Positions 36,488 through 44,354 of a stretch of 47,034 nucleotides of DNA are shown one piece after another. The translations under genes and the position numbers were made by a program. The stretch lies in assembly GCA_017444345.1 (NCBI GenBank), contig JAFSWW010000135.1, positions 1 to 47,034 on the forward strand, read 5' to 3'. The stretch is from Synergistaceae bacterium. Its GTDB lineage: Bacteria; Synergistota; Synergistia; Synergistales; Aminobacteriaceae. A model generated the notes under the pieces. The model ran no database searches, was not told where the DNA came from, and saw only the letters and a list, made by a program, of their open reading frames with translations. Every line of letters starts with the position of its first letter. Position 1 is the stretch's first letter.

Positions 36488-37072
36488 GTGATGACAATGG
36501 AAAAATTTAGCGAATTTATATTTAGAATGCGCGGGGGACTTTGGACTCTTTTATTTGTGCTGATATTAATAACTGCATACGGGAATGAATCAAGCTCAAT
36601 GCAAATATATATCTCGCTTGTAATTATAATATCCGGTCAAATTTGGCGGTGCTGGGCGGCCGGCTTTATAGGCTTATACAGGGGCGAAAACGTGAAAGCT
36701 CAAAAACTTGCACAGACTGGGCCGTATGCTTTAATGCGCAACCCTTTATATTTCGGAAATTTCTTAATCGGTCTCGGCTGGAGCATAATAGCAGGCTTTT
36801 ATGCAGTGATTATATTTATAGCTAGCTTTTATTTATTGTATATTCTCGTGATAATTCCGCATGAAGAAAATTTTTTACTCGGCAAATTCGGCGATGAGTA
36901 TATTAATTATTGCGGACGTGTTAAAAGATTCCGGCCGGTCTTGAAAAAATTTAAATTTAGCGATTTAACCGGAGATTTTGACTCAAAAATTTTATTGCGC
37001 AGTGAAATTCATACTATAATAACGACTGTAATAGGCACACTAATAATTATTGCTGTAACGTGTTATACTTAA
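36488..37072 (+). CDS. Isoprenylcysteine-methyltransferase-like membrane methyltransferase
   Basis: 194 residues. Four to five TM segments with GPYALMRNPLYFGNFLIGLGWS and the PHEENFLLGKFGDEYINYCGRVKRF C-terminal helix, the SAM-binding signature of the ICMT/PEMT superfamily. In bacteria these methylate membrane-associated small molecules or lipids; the substrate is not known. The start (GTG 36488, ATG 36491 or ATG 36497) is unclear because no strong ribosome binding site is seen. It follows the flippase-like gene by 34 nt. Confidence 0.82.
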   Translation: MMTMEKFSEFIFRMRGGLWTLLFVLILITAYGNESSSMQIYISLVIIISGQIWRCWAAGFIGLYRGENVKAQKLAQTGPYALMRNPLYFGNFLIGLGWSIIAGFYAVIIFIASFYLLYILVIIPHEENFLLGKFGDEYINYCGRVKRFRPVLKKFKFSDLTGDFDSKILLRSEIHTIITTVIGTLIIIAVTCYT

Positions 37073-37099
37073 TTGCTTTATTTAAAGGAGGCGGAATTA

Positions 37100-37741
37100 A
37101 TGCCCAGAAAATATATGATAAATAATGAGCCGGTAACAGAACGCAAAATTATAACAACGCAGGAACTTTTAGACGCAATCACAGAAACTGAATATCCCGA
37201 TTATGTGCTTGAAATTGTCGCGATTTTCCGGGAATGGATGCATGACTCAATTGAAGCTCCTGACACAGTTTATAACGGACAGAATGTTTTTGACGCTATG
37301 TTGAGCCAATTTTTTGACGAGGAAGCAGTAGGAGTTATGAATCTTTATGAGAGTTTAAGCAAATTTGAAGATATTGCCGATCTCATACCCGGACACAAGA
37401 AACCTGAGGGCAAACCTGATACTATAGTTGTGAGTGTGAATCCTCCTGACTGTGAAAACGGACTCCACGCGGCTATAGATTACGCAGCAGTCTTTAACAG
37501 GCCGGAATGTAAAAGAATCTGGATAATCTCGAATACTTATATATATGACGACATGATGAGATATGCGAATCATATTGATGCACTGGCAAAACAGGGCATA
37601 AAGACAAGATTTATTCTAGTAAACGCGTGGGGATGGGTTGAGCTTCCATTAAGTTCAGCTAATGCAACAAAGCAGCAATTTATATTAAACACTGACACGC
37701 CAAAACATACACGCACAATAAGACGAAAGAAGACAATATAA
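37100..37741 (+). CDS. Conserved-looking soluble protein of unknown function
   Basis: 213 residues from the ATG at 37100, 10 nt after AAAGGAGG (the longer TTG frame from 37073 covers that site). I do not recognise the family. The N-terminal half is acidic and helical; the C-terminal half (about 105-190) looks alpha/beta: DTIVVSVNPPD, KRIWIISNTYIYDDMMRYAN, TRFILVNAWGWVELPL. The tail is Arg/Lys-rich (TRTIRRKKTI). No signal peptide. It ends the flippase-methyltransferase cluster and is followed by a strong terminator. Confidence 0.6.
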   Translation: MPRKYMINNEPVTERKIITTQELLDAITETEYPDYVLEIVAIFREWMHDSIEAPDTVYNGQNVFDAMLSQFFDEEAVGVMNLYESLSKFEDIADLIPGHKKPEGKPDTIVVSVNPPDCENGLHAAIDYAAVFNRPECKRIWIISNTYIYDDMMRYANHIDALAKQGIKTRFILVNAWGWVELPLSSANATKQQFILNTDTPKHTRTIRRKKTI

Positions 37742-37748
37742 AATTTTA

Positions 37749-37783
37749 ACAGGTCTCATGAGGGTGTGAGGCCTGTTTTTTTT
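37749..37783 (+). terminator. Rho-independent terminator
   Basis: ACAGGTCTC ... GAGGCCTGT (one internal mismatch) followed by TTTTTTTT. It lies 8 nt after the stop of the unknown gene and also faces the antiporter gene on the minus strand. Confidence 0.88.
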
Positions 37784-37789
37784 GCGCAA

Positions 37790-39742
37790 TTATAGCATTA
37801 AGAAAGCAATCACGAATAAAAGCCCGACGGCAAATGTCATTAAACCGTATGCAAGACTTGACGGCAAAAGAGTCCCTACTGTCTCATTTTTTGACTCGTC
37901 GTGATAGAATCCGAAATCTGTATCTTCAGGCGGCTTAATAAATTTAATTCTCGACATGTTAGACAATGCCAAAGTAACCGGCCCCGCTGTGAATAAATCT
38001 AAAATTTTCGCAAATAATGACCCGATAAACGGCAATATTACACCGATTACTGGTCTAAATAAGAAATTTTCTATATTGAGCCATGCAGGCCACTTGTCAT
38101 AATAATCGTAATTTTCGCGGCTGATTAAGAATTTTTTTATGAACAAGAAATATACTATTATCCCGATTGAGATAGAAATTATTGAGCCTTCAAGATTTGC
38201 AAAGGTGAAATAATTTATAATATGATGATGTTCGGGGGCATTCATGAAAGCCGAGCCGAGTACGCTGATTTTATCGCCGGTGTCATATGGCAGCATTCCT
38301 ATTAATGGCAGCAGCAAAGCCGAGAAAGTCAATAATGCCGCGTTTACTCCTGAAATATATTTTTCTTTAACGTGCATATTTTTATCAGGCCGGGCAATAA
38401 ATAACGCTACAAATAATTTTATTACATAAGCAGTAGTTAAGCCGCCGGAAATCAAGAAAAGCCATTCACATATATTAAATAAAAATTTTTCACTTGACAG
38501 GCTCATAAATGCAAGAGTCCCCGCCGTGTGATGTATATGTTCTACAATGCTTTCATGTATTAAAGTCTTGCCTAAATATCCATTCCATAAAGGCGCACCC
38601 ATGAGTCCGAGTCCTCCCATTATGAAAGCAAACATAAAAATTTTTCGCCCGCGTCCGAACCCTTTTATGTCATTCAAGTTTAATTTATGAGTATTCATGT
38701 GAACTACACCGGCGCAAAGAAATAATACCAGTTTTATTAACGAGTGCCCGACCATATATAAAATAGTCCCTCTTACTGCTAGATCATTTTCTTGACCTAG
38801 AAAGCACTGCATTGCGATACCCGTTAAAATAAATCCTAATTGCGACATTGACGAACATGCAAGAGTCCGCTTAATATTCACGGAAAATACAGCGAGAACA
38901 GCTCCGAGTGTCATTGTTATAATTGCGAGTATCAAGAGCAGAAATCCCCATATAGAATCATGCAAGAATACTCCGGCGGATAATATAATAATCCCGAATA
39001 GTCCCGATTTAGTGAGCAGTCCCGACAATAAAGCACTTGAGGGAGCAGGTGCAGCAGTATGAGCAGTGGGCAGCCATATATGAGACGGAAATATAGCAGC
39101 CTTTGCAGCAAATCCCGTAAAAATTAACACGCCTGAAATATATAGCTCGCTCTTGTCCATTTTGAGCCGTGATAGTGAGTCAATATCAAGAGTCCCCGTT
39201 TTCGCGTAAAATAAAATTAGTCCCGTCAAAGTTACAAGCCCGCCTATAATTGCAATTGCTAAATAAGTCTGTGCTGCCCTTTGTGCGTCCCTTGTCTCGT
39301 CCTGAACTACCATTACATAAGAAAATAGCGACATCATCTCGAAAAATATAAATGTAGTGTATAAATCGCCCGACAAAAATACTCCCATAATCGAGCCCAG
39401 AGTCATTAACACGTACAAATAATAGCGATTTCTATTTCTGTGATGAGTCAAATATTCGCGTGAAAATATCGTAGTTACTGCCCACATGAAAGCAATTATT
39501 ACAGCATAAATATATCTGAAGCCGTCAAGACAAAATTTTATGCCCAGTCCGCAGACTCCGGGAGCTTTGAACTCAGACCCGATAAATTTATAAGCGTAAA
39601 GAGTTACAGCAAGCTCAATTAAGCAGACAAGATCAGCCGTATAATCGCGGAATTTCCTATCTTTCTTGCCGACAAAGTAAGACACAAGCCCGCCTATCAT
39701 TGGCCATAACACTAAGAATAATAATAAAAAATTGCCTTCCAT
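37790..39742 (-). CDS. Complex-I-like proton/Na+ antiporter subunit (MrpA/D, NuoL/N type)
   Basis: 650 residues, ~14-16 TM segments. FIFFEMMSLFSYVMV carries the conserved TM5 Glu; GFAAKAAIFPSHIWLPTAHTAAPAPSSALLSG carries the TM7 Lys and the PSALLSG-like family motif; LLTKSGLFGIIIL and the discontinuous TM12 region follow. It would translocate protons or sodium. Unlike typical members it is alone, convergent to a terminator, with no Mrp, Rnf, hydrogenase or NADH dehydrogenase genes around. The C-terminus after the antiporter core (about 500-650) is unusual in carrying extra TM and soluble segments. It starts at ATG after GGGGT. Confidence 0.85.
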   Translation of the reverse strand: MEGNFLLLFLVLWPMIGGLVSYFVGKKDRKFRDYTADLVCLIELAVTLYAYKFIGSEFKAPGVCGLGIKFCLDGFRYIYAVIIAFMWAVTTIFSREYLTHHRNRNRYYLYVLMTLGSIMGVFLSGDLYTTFIFFEMMSLFSYVMVVQDETRDAQRAAQTYLAIAIIGGLVTLTGLILFYAKTGTLDIDSLSRLKMDKSELYISGVLIFTGFAAKAAIFPSHIWLPTAHTAAPAPSSALLSGLLTKSGLFGIIILSAGVFLHDSIWGFLLLILAIITMTLGAVLAVFSVNIKRTLACSSMSQLGFILTGIAMQCFLGQENDLAVRGTILYMVGHSLIKLVLFLCAGVVHMNTHKLNLNDIKGFGRGRKIFMFAFIMGGLGLMGAPLWNGYLGKTLIHESIVEHIHHTAGTLAFMSLSSEKFLFNICEWLFLISGGLTTAYVIKLFVALFIARPDKNMHVKEKYISGVNAALLTFSALLLPLIGMLPYDTGDKISVLGSAFMNAPEHHHIINYFTFANLEGSIISISIGIIVYFLFIKKFLISRENYDYYDKWPAWLNIENFLFRPVIGVILPFIGSLFAKILDLFTAGPVTLALSNMSRIKFIKPPEDTDFGFYHDESKNETVGTLLPSSLAYGLMTFAVGLLFVIAFLML

Positions 39743-39849
39743 CTATAAATTACCCCTTTTTTGAGAACGCCGAGATTCAAATTTTTGTAATTGTGAAAAT
39801 ATGATTTTGCTTTGATTATAGCATGAGTGAAGATTTATAGAATCCGTAA

Positions 39850-40226
39850 AATTTCATGTGATAGAATAATAGACAGTTTGTGAAGTTCTGCAAATTAGGA
39901 GGACCCTAGCTTGAGAAACCCAGTTCGCTGGGCGGCAATTCAGGCGGGGGGTTGCCGCTAAAGGAAATTTGTTTCTTGTTCTCTTCCCGCCCGCAGAGGA
40001 AAGGAGGGAGTGCTGTGAAGACCCTCGTGGAATTCTTGAAAGCTCTTGCATCAGTATTTAAATACTTTGCTGAAGCGATCAAAGCACTAACGGAATTTCT
40101 CCGTTTGATCCGAAATAAATAACGCGCCTTTAACCATTCTTGTTATTACTCTTGTCGGTTAAGGTGGCAGCCTTAGCCGGCATTCAAGTTTTTTGTCCGT
40201 TGTCCTCCCGGACGTTCTTATTATAA
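39850..40226 (+). ncRNA. Structured RNA cassette B carrying a 35-residue peptide gene
   Basis: The gap 39743-40246 holds no long gene. Its left 107 bp are AT-rich. The rest contains TAGAAT (39860-39865, possible -10), a leader with hairpin CCCAG-TTCG-CTGGG at 39918-39931 and GGCAA...TTGCC, the peptide frame 40015-40122, then CCTTTAACC ... GGTTAAGG and GTCCG ... CGGAC hairpins. TTGTCCG...CCTCCCGG near 40194-40212 matches cassette A. On the minus strand TATAAT (40220-40225) stands just before that motif, a possible antisense start. It lies directly upstream of the Cdc48-RluD gene. Confidence 0.5.
40015..40122 (+). CDS. 35-residue amphipathic peptide (cassette B)
   Basis: GTG start 7 nt after GGAGG within AAAGGAGGGA. 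The product is MKTLVEFLKALASVFKYFAE followed by AIKALTEFLRLIRNK. Lys/Glu/Arg recur every 3-4 residues opposite Leu/Phe/Ile/Val/Ala, an amphipathic cationic helix. It has no close sequence match to the cassette A peptide beyond the MK start, identical length (35) and helix pattern. No known family assigned. Confidence 0.55.
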   Translation: MKTLVEFLKALASVFKYFAEAIKALTEFLRLIRNK

Positions 40227-40246
40227 CACGGAGGATTCATAATAGT

Positions 40247-43200
40247 ATGATTAAATCTTTTAAGGTCTTAGAGGCTTATTCGGGCGACGCTATGAAGGGA
40301 CTTGCAAGGATTCACCCTGATGATATGAAAGAATTAAATTTGTCAGAAGGTGATTTAATAGAGTTAACCGGCCGGACTGTTACACCAGCAAGAATCAGAG
40401 CAGGCGACAAAGAAACAGGCACGGGAATAATTCAGATTGACGGGCTTATACGAGAAAACGCCGGAGTCTCACTTGACGATAATATAAATCTTGAGACAAG
40501 CATAATTTATCACTTTGCAGGCAGTATAACTCTTCAGCCGCTGGGAGACGTAAAATTATCTGATAGAGAGAAGGACGAGCATTATATACTTTCACTCTTA
40601 GAAGGCCAAGCAGTCAGGGCCGGTGATAGAATCCGAGTTAATTTATTCGGGACTCGTATCTGCGACTTTCAAGTTACAGCAGCAACCCCCGATGGCACTG
40701 TCATAATTAATAAATCTACATATTTAAATTTGCTTAAGCCTTTAGAAATAAAGCACTCTCACAAAATTTCTTATGAAGATATAGGCGGTCTTAGTTCACA
40801 AATTCGCAAAGTCCGTGAAATGATAGAGCTTCCCTTGAGATTTCCGCAAGTTTTTGAGCGTCTAGGAATTCAGCCCCCGCGCGGAGTGTTGTTATACGGC
40901 CCTCCCGGAACTGGTAAAACAGTAATCGCCCGTGCTGTAGCAAATGAGACTGACGCATGGTTTACGCATATATCAGGCCCGGAAATAATCGGCAAATTCT
41001 ACGGTGAAAGCGAAGAGAGACTCCGCAAAATTTTTGAAGAGGCTCAAGACCGCGCACCCTCGATTATATTTATAGACGAGATTGACGCAATTGCACCTAA
41101 ACGCGCAGAAATGGGCGGAGAAAAACAGGTAGAACGCCGAGTAGTTGCCCAGTTATTAGCACTAATGGACGGCCTAAAATCACGCGGACAGTTAATAGTA
41201 ATAGCAGCTACAAATATTCCCAATTCTTTAGATCCTGCTTTGAGAAGGCCGGGAAGATTTGACCGTGAAATTTCGATTCCTATTCCTGACAGAAACGGGC
41301 GGCTTGAAATCTTAAAGATTCATACTCGCGGAATGCCTTTATCTCAAGACGTTGATTTAATGAAAATTGCTGATTTATCACACGGTTATGTCGGTGCAGA
41401 CTTGGAAGAACTTGCGAAAGAGGCCGCTATGTCATGCGTTAGAGATATTTTGCCGATGATTAATTTTACCACTCAAGAGATCCCATATGAGAAAATTTCA
41501 AAACTTGAAGTTACTCAGCAGCATTTTATTAACGCATTACTTGAGACAAACCCCTCGGCTACACGTGAATTCTTTGTTGAAGTCCCTGATACTAAATTCA
41601 GCGATATAGCAGGACTTGACGACATAAAGCAGCAACTAATTAACGCAGTAAGACAGCCATTAGAACACGCAGATTTATTCACGAAATATAAATTAACTCC
41701 CATTAAGAGCATATTATTATATGGAGCACAGGGAACCGGCAAGACTTCACTAGCTAAGGCACTGGCTCATGAAAGCGGCCTAAATTTTATAAACGTTCAG
41801 AGCGCAAATTTATTATTACGTTATCAGGGAGATTCTGAACGCGCCCTAAAAAATATCTTCCGTGCAGCAAAACAGGCGGCACCCTCAATTATATTCTTTG
41901 ACGGAATTGACTCGATATTCCCCGATAAAAATCCTCCGTCACAAACTTTGCGGGGACAATTTTTTGCGGAACTCAACGGGATCGAAGAACTCAACGGCGT
42001 TACTGTCTTGGCCGCAACTGATAACCCGCGGGGCTTGGACAAGGCTTTATTTTCTCCGACAGTCTTTAATTTGCGCGTCAAAATGCCCATCCCTGAAGAG
42101 AATGACCGAGCAGAAATTTTTAAACTTGAACTCGCTGATAAACCTTTAGATAATAATATTGATTTTACCGAACTAGCACAATCAACTGAAGGACTTAACG
42201 GCGGAGATATAAATTTTATTTGCAGGAGTGCCATAATGCAGGCTTTAAACGAGAACACAGAAAATTTTATTATAAAGCGTGAAAATTTTGACGAGGCTAT
42301 AGACTCATTCAGTGAATTAATAGCAAAGAGACAAGAGTCAAACGAGCAGGAAAAATTACAGGAAAATGCAATAGAGATTACAGCAGAAGCAAGTTATTCA
42401 AGGCTTGATGTTTTCTTAGCTGAAAAGTTAAATATAACCCGCTCGCAAATTCAGAGAATGCTCAAAACCGGCCTAGTGTCAATAAACGGAGTCAAGCATT
42501 TAAAGCAGGCTCAAAAAGTGAATAAGGGCGATAAAATTATTGCGATAGTCCCAGAGTCAGAAAATATAACGGCTCTTGTCGGTGAAGATGATGTACCATT
42601 TGACGTAATTTATGAAGACGATCATTTAATCGTAGTAAACAAGCCCGCCGGAATAATCGTTCACCCCGCCCCCGGTAAAATGCACGGGACATTGATTCAA
42701 GGGCTCGTTCAGCGTTACCCGGAATTAAAGGAAATGGACGGATTTATGCGCCCCGGTATAGTCAGCCGCTTAGATATGGGAACATCGGGACTCTTAGTTG
42801 TTGCTAGAAATCAAGAGTCTTATAATTTATTACAAAAAATGTTCGCTTCTCGTGAAATCAATAAATATTATTTAGCACTGGTACACGGTCATTTGCCTCA
42901 GCCTGAAGGAATCTTATCCGGTCCGATTGATAAAGACCCTAAAGACTCGACTCACTCTATAATAGTCGAAGGTGGCAAGCCATCAATAACCGGCTACAAA
43001 GTCATAAAAGAAAGCGCAAAATATTCACTTGTTGAGTGCAAATTATATACTGGGAGGACTCATCAAATTAGAGTTCACATGTCGGCGGCCGGGTGTCCAT
43101 TATACGGGGATTATGCTTATGGAGCGCCGGAAAAATTTATGAATCGAGTATTTTTGCATTCGTGGAAGTTGTCATTTATTCACCCTATAACGGGCAAAGA

Positions 43201-43270
43201 ATTATCATTCAGGCAATTTATACCGGAAGAGTTTACTAATTTGTTATATGTCTTGAATCACGAGAATTAA
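40247..43270 (+). CDS. Cdc48/VCP-like AAA+ ATPase fused to RluD-type pseudouridine synthase
   Basis: 1007 residues from the ATG at 40247, 12 nt after GGAGG. Residues 1-165: Cdc48 N domains (double-psi barrel with GLARIHPDD, then QAVRAGDRIRVNLFG). D1 (~180-440): Walker A GPPGTGKT at 218, Walker B FIDEID at 277, arginine fingers in RRPGRFDR near 334-337, all intact. D2 (~455-700): Walker A GAQGTGKT at 493, but Walker B is FFDGID (Gly 553 for Glu) and the arginine-finger segment reads LFSPTVFN. After residue ~710 come an S4 domain (RLDVFLAEKL, GLVSINGV) and a pseudouridine synthase with HPAPG and RLDMGTSG (catalytic Asp 843), TGRTHQIRVHM. One uninterrupted frame; no internal start for a separate RluD. 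The fusion suggests coupling of remodelling to 23S rRNA modification, which is inference. Confidence 0.92.
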   Translation: MIKSFKVLEAYSGDAMKGLARIHPDDMKELNLSEGDLIELTGRTVTPARIRAGDKETGTGIIQIDGLIRENAGVSLDDNINLETSIIYHFAGSITLQPLGDVKLSDREKDEHYILSLLEGQAVRAGDRIRVNLFGTRICDFQVTAATPDGTVIINKSTYLNLLKPLEIKHSHKISYEDIGGLSSQIRKVREMIELPLRFPQVFERLGIQPPRGVLLYGPPGTGKTVIARAVANETDAWFTHISGPEIIGKFYGESEERLRKIFEEAQDRAPSIIFIDEIDAIAPKRAEMGGEKQVERRVVAQLLALMDGLKSRGQLIVIAATNIPNSLDPALRRPGRFDREISIPIPDRNGRLEILKIHTRGMPLSQDVDLMKIADLSHGYVGADLEELAKEAAMSCVRDILPMINFTTQEIPYEKISKLEVTQQHFINALLETNPSATREFFVEVPDTKFSDIAGLDDIKQQLINAVRQPLEHADLFTKYKLTPIKSILLYGAQGTGKTSLAKALAHESGLNFINVQSANLLLRYQGDSERALKNIFRAAKQAAPSIIFFDGIDSIFPDKNPPSQTLRGQFFAELNGIEELNGVTVLAATDNPRGLDKALFSPTVFNLRVKMPIPEENDRAEIFKLELADKPLDNNIDFTELAQSTEGLNGGDINFICRSAIMQALNENTENFIIKRENFDEAIDSFSELIAKRQESNEQEKLQENAIEITAEASYSRLDVFLAEKLNITRSQIQRMLKTGLVSINGVKHLKQAQKVNKGDKIIAIVPESENITALVGEDDVPFDVIYEDDHLIVVNKPAGIIVHPAPGKMHGTLIQGLVQRYPELKEMDGFMRPGIVSRLDMGTSGLLVVARNQESYNLLQKMFASREINKYYLALVHGHLPQPEGILSGPIDKDPKDSTHSIIVEGGKPSITGYKVIKESAKYSLVECKLYTGRTHQIRVHMSAAGCPLYGDYAYGAPEKFMNRVFLHSWKLSFIHPITGKELSFRQFIPEEFTNLLYVLNHEN

Positions 43271-43286
43271 TTTATCACAAAAATAT

Positions 43287-43327
43287 GCGGTGCTGCCATA
43301 TAACACAACACCGCGCAAAATTTTTTT
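43287..43327. terminator. Bidirectional terminator between the Cdc48-RluD and YjfF genes
   Basis: GCGGTG (43287-43292) pairs with CACCGC (43309-43314). ATTTTTTT follows on the plus strand; ATATTTTTG follows on the minus strand. It separates two convergent transcripts. Confidence 0.75.
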
Positions 43328-44354
43328 ATTTCCTGCCCGCTGAAGTAGTTATGACTCTTTGAATGCAGATAAATACAAGCAATAATAACCCCGTCGCAAT
43401 CTTGCCCCACCATGATAATAAATTGCCGTTGAATGTAATCAGAGCCGGAATTATTGATTTTAACAGAACCCCGAAAAGAGTCCCCGCCATATAGCCGACT
43501 CCGCCGGTTAAAAGAGTCCCGCCTATTACTGCGCAGGTTATTACTTCGAGTTCTCCGCCCTGTAGTGATAAATTCCAGCCGCTTTTTACGTAGAGTGCGT
43601 AACTTATTCCAGCTAAGACCGAGCATAACCCGTTAAAGCCGTAAACTAAAATTTTAGTCCGTCCGACCGGGAGTCCCATTAAGGCCGCTGATTGTTCATT
43701 GCCTCCGATTGCGTAAATATTCCGCCCGAATCGTGTTCGCTGTAAAATAAACGCCCCGATTAATATCACGATTAAGAATAATATCACGTTGAAATTTATA
43801 AATGCTATGGGCTTGATTCTTACCCACTTACCATCAGCGAATTTCATTAAATAAATTTTCCAGCCTGCCAACGAGTCAATCATGGGATGATGTATATCAA
43901 TTGATTCACGGCTTATCAGTGAACACACCCCGCGAGCTAAAAACATTCCTGTCAAAGTCGTTATAAACGGCGGGACGTTCAAATAATGAATTACCCAGCC
44001 CATTATAAGGCCAAGCCCGACTCCCATGACTACAGCCGCCGCAATGCAAATTAACGGGTGAAGATTCAAAACTGTAGTCCCATATGCTATAAACATTCCA
44101 GTAAGAGACGCTACAGCACCGACTGATAAGTCAATTCCGCCCGTGATTAATACCATAGTCATTCCGACTGCTGAAATTCCGAAATATGCATTGTCTATAA
44201 ATAAATTTACAAATGTTCTCACAGTTAAGAAACCCTTATCCCCGTAAAGTGCCGCGCCGATTGCATAAATAACAAGAAATATTCCGATTGTTGCATAGAC
44301 CATTATATATTTAGGATTCGTTATTCTAGTAAAAAATGTCTGTCTATTTCTCAT
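43326..44354 (-). CDS. yjfF: Sugar ABC transporter permease, YjfF-like
   Basis: 342 residues, ~8-10 TM helices. VGMTMVLITGGIDLSVGAVASLTGMF is the BPD_transp_2 signature of ribose/galactofuranose-type permeases; the EGGELEVI-like coupling region reads LQGGELEVITCAVIGGTLLTGGVG. It is the second permease in a YtfQRT-YjfF-type galactofuranose importer. The start overlaps the upstream permease stop by one nt (TAATG), with GGAGG upstream. The specific sugar is inferred from gene order. Confidence 0.85.
   Translation of the reverse strand: MRNRQTFFTRITNPKYIMVYATIGIFLVIYAIGAALYGDKGFLTVRTFVNLFIDNAYFGISAVGMTMVLITGGIDLSVGAVASLTGMFIAYGTTVLNLHPLICIAAAVVMGVGLGLIMGWVIHYLNVPPFITTLTGMFLARGVCSLISRESIDIHHPMIDSLAGWKIYLMKFADGKWVRIKPIAFINFNVILFLIVILIGAFILQRTRFGRNIYAIGGNEQSAALMGLPVGRTKILVYGFNGLCSVLAGISYALYVKSGWNLSLQGGELEVITCAVIGGTLLTGGVGYMAGTLFGVLLKSIIPALITFNGNLLSWWGKIATGLLLLVFICIQRVITTSAGRK

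Noticed and set aside
39854-40051. Minus-strand open frame over cassette B
   Set aside because: No start signal and antisense to the GTG peptide; a shadow frame.
42340-42410. Separate internal start for RluD
   Set aside because: No in-frame ATG or ribosome binding site at the domain junction; the ATG near 42366 is out of frame.
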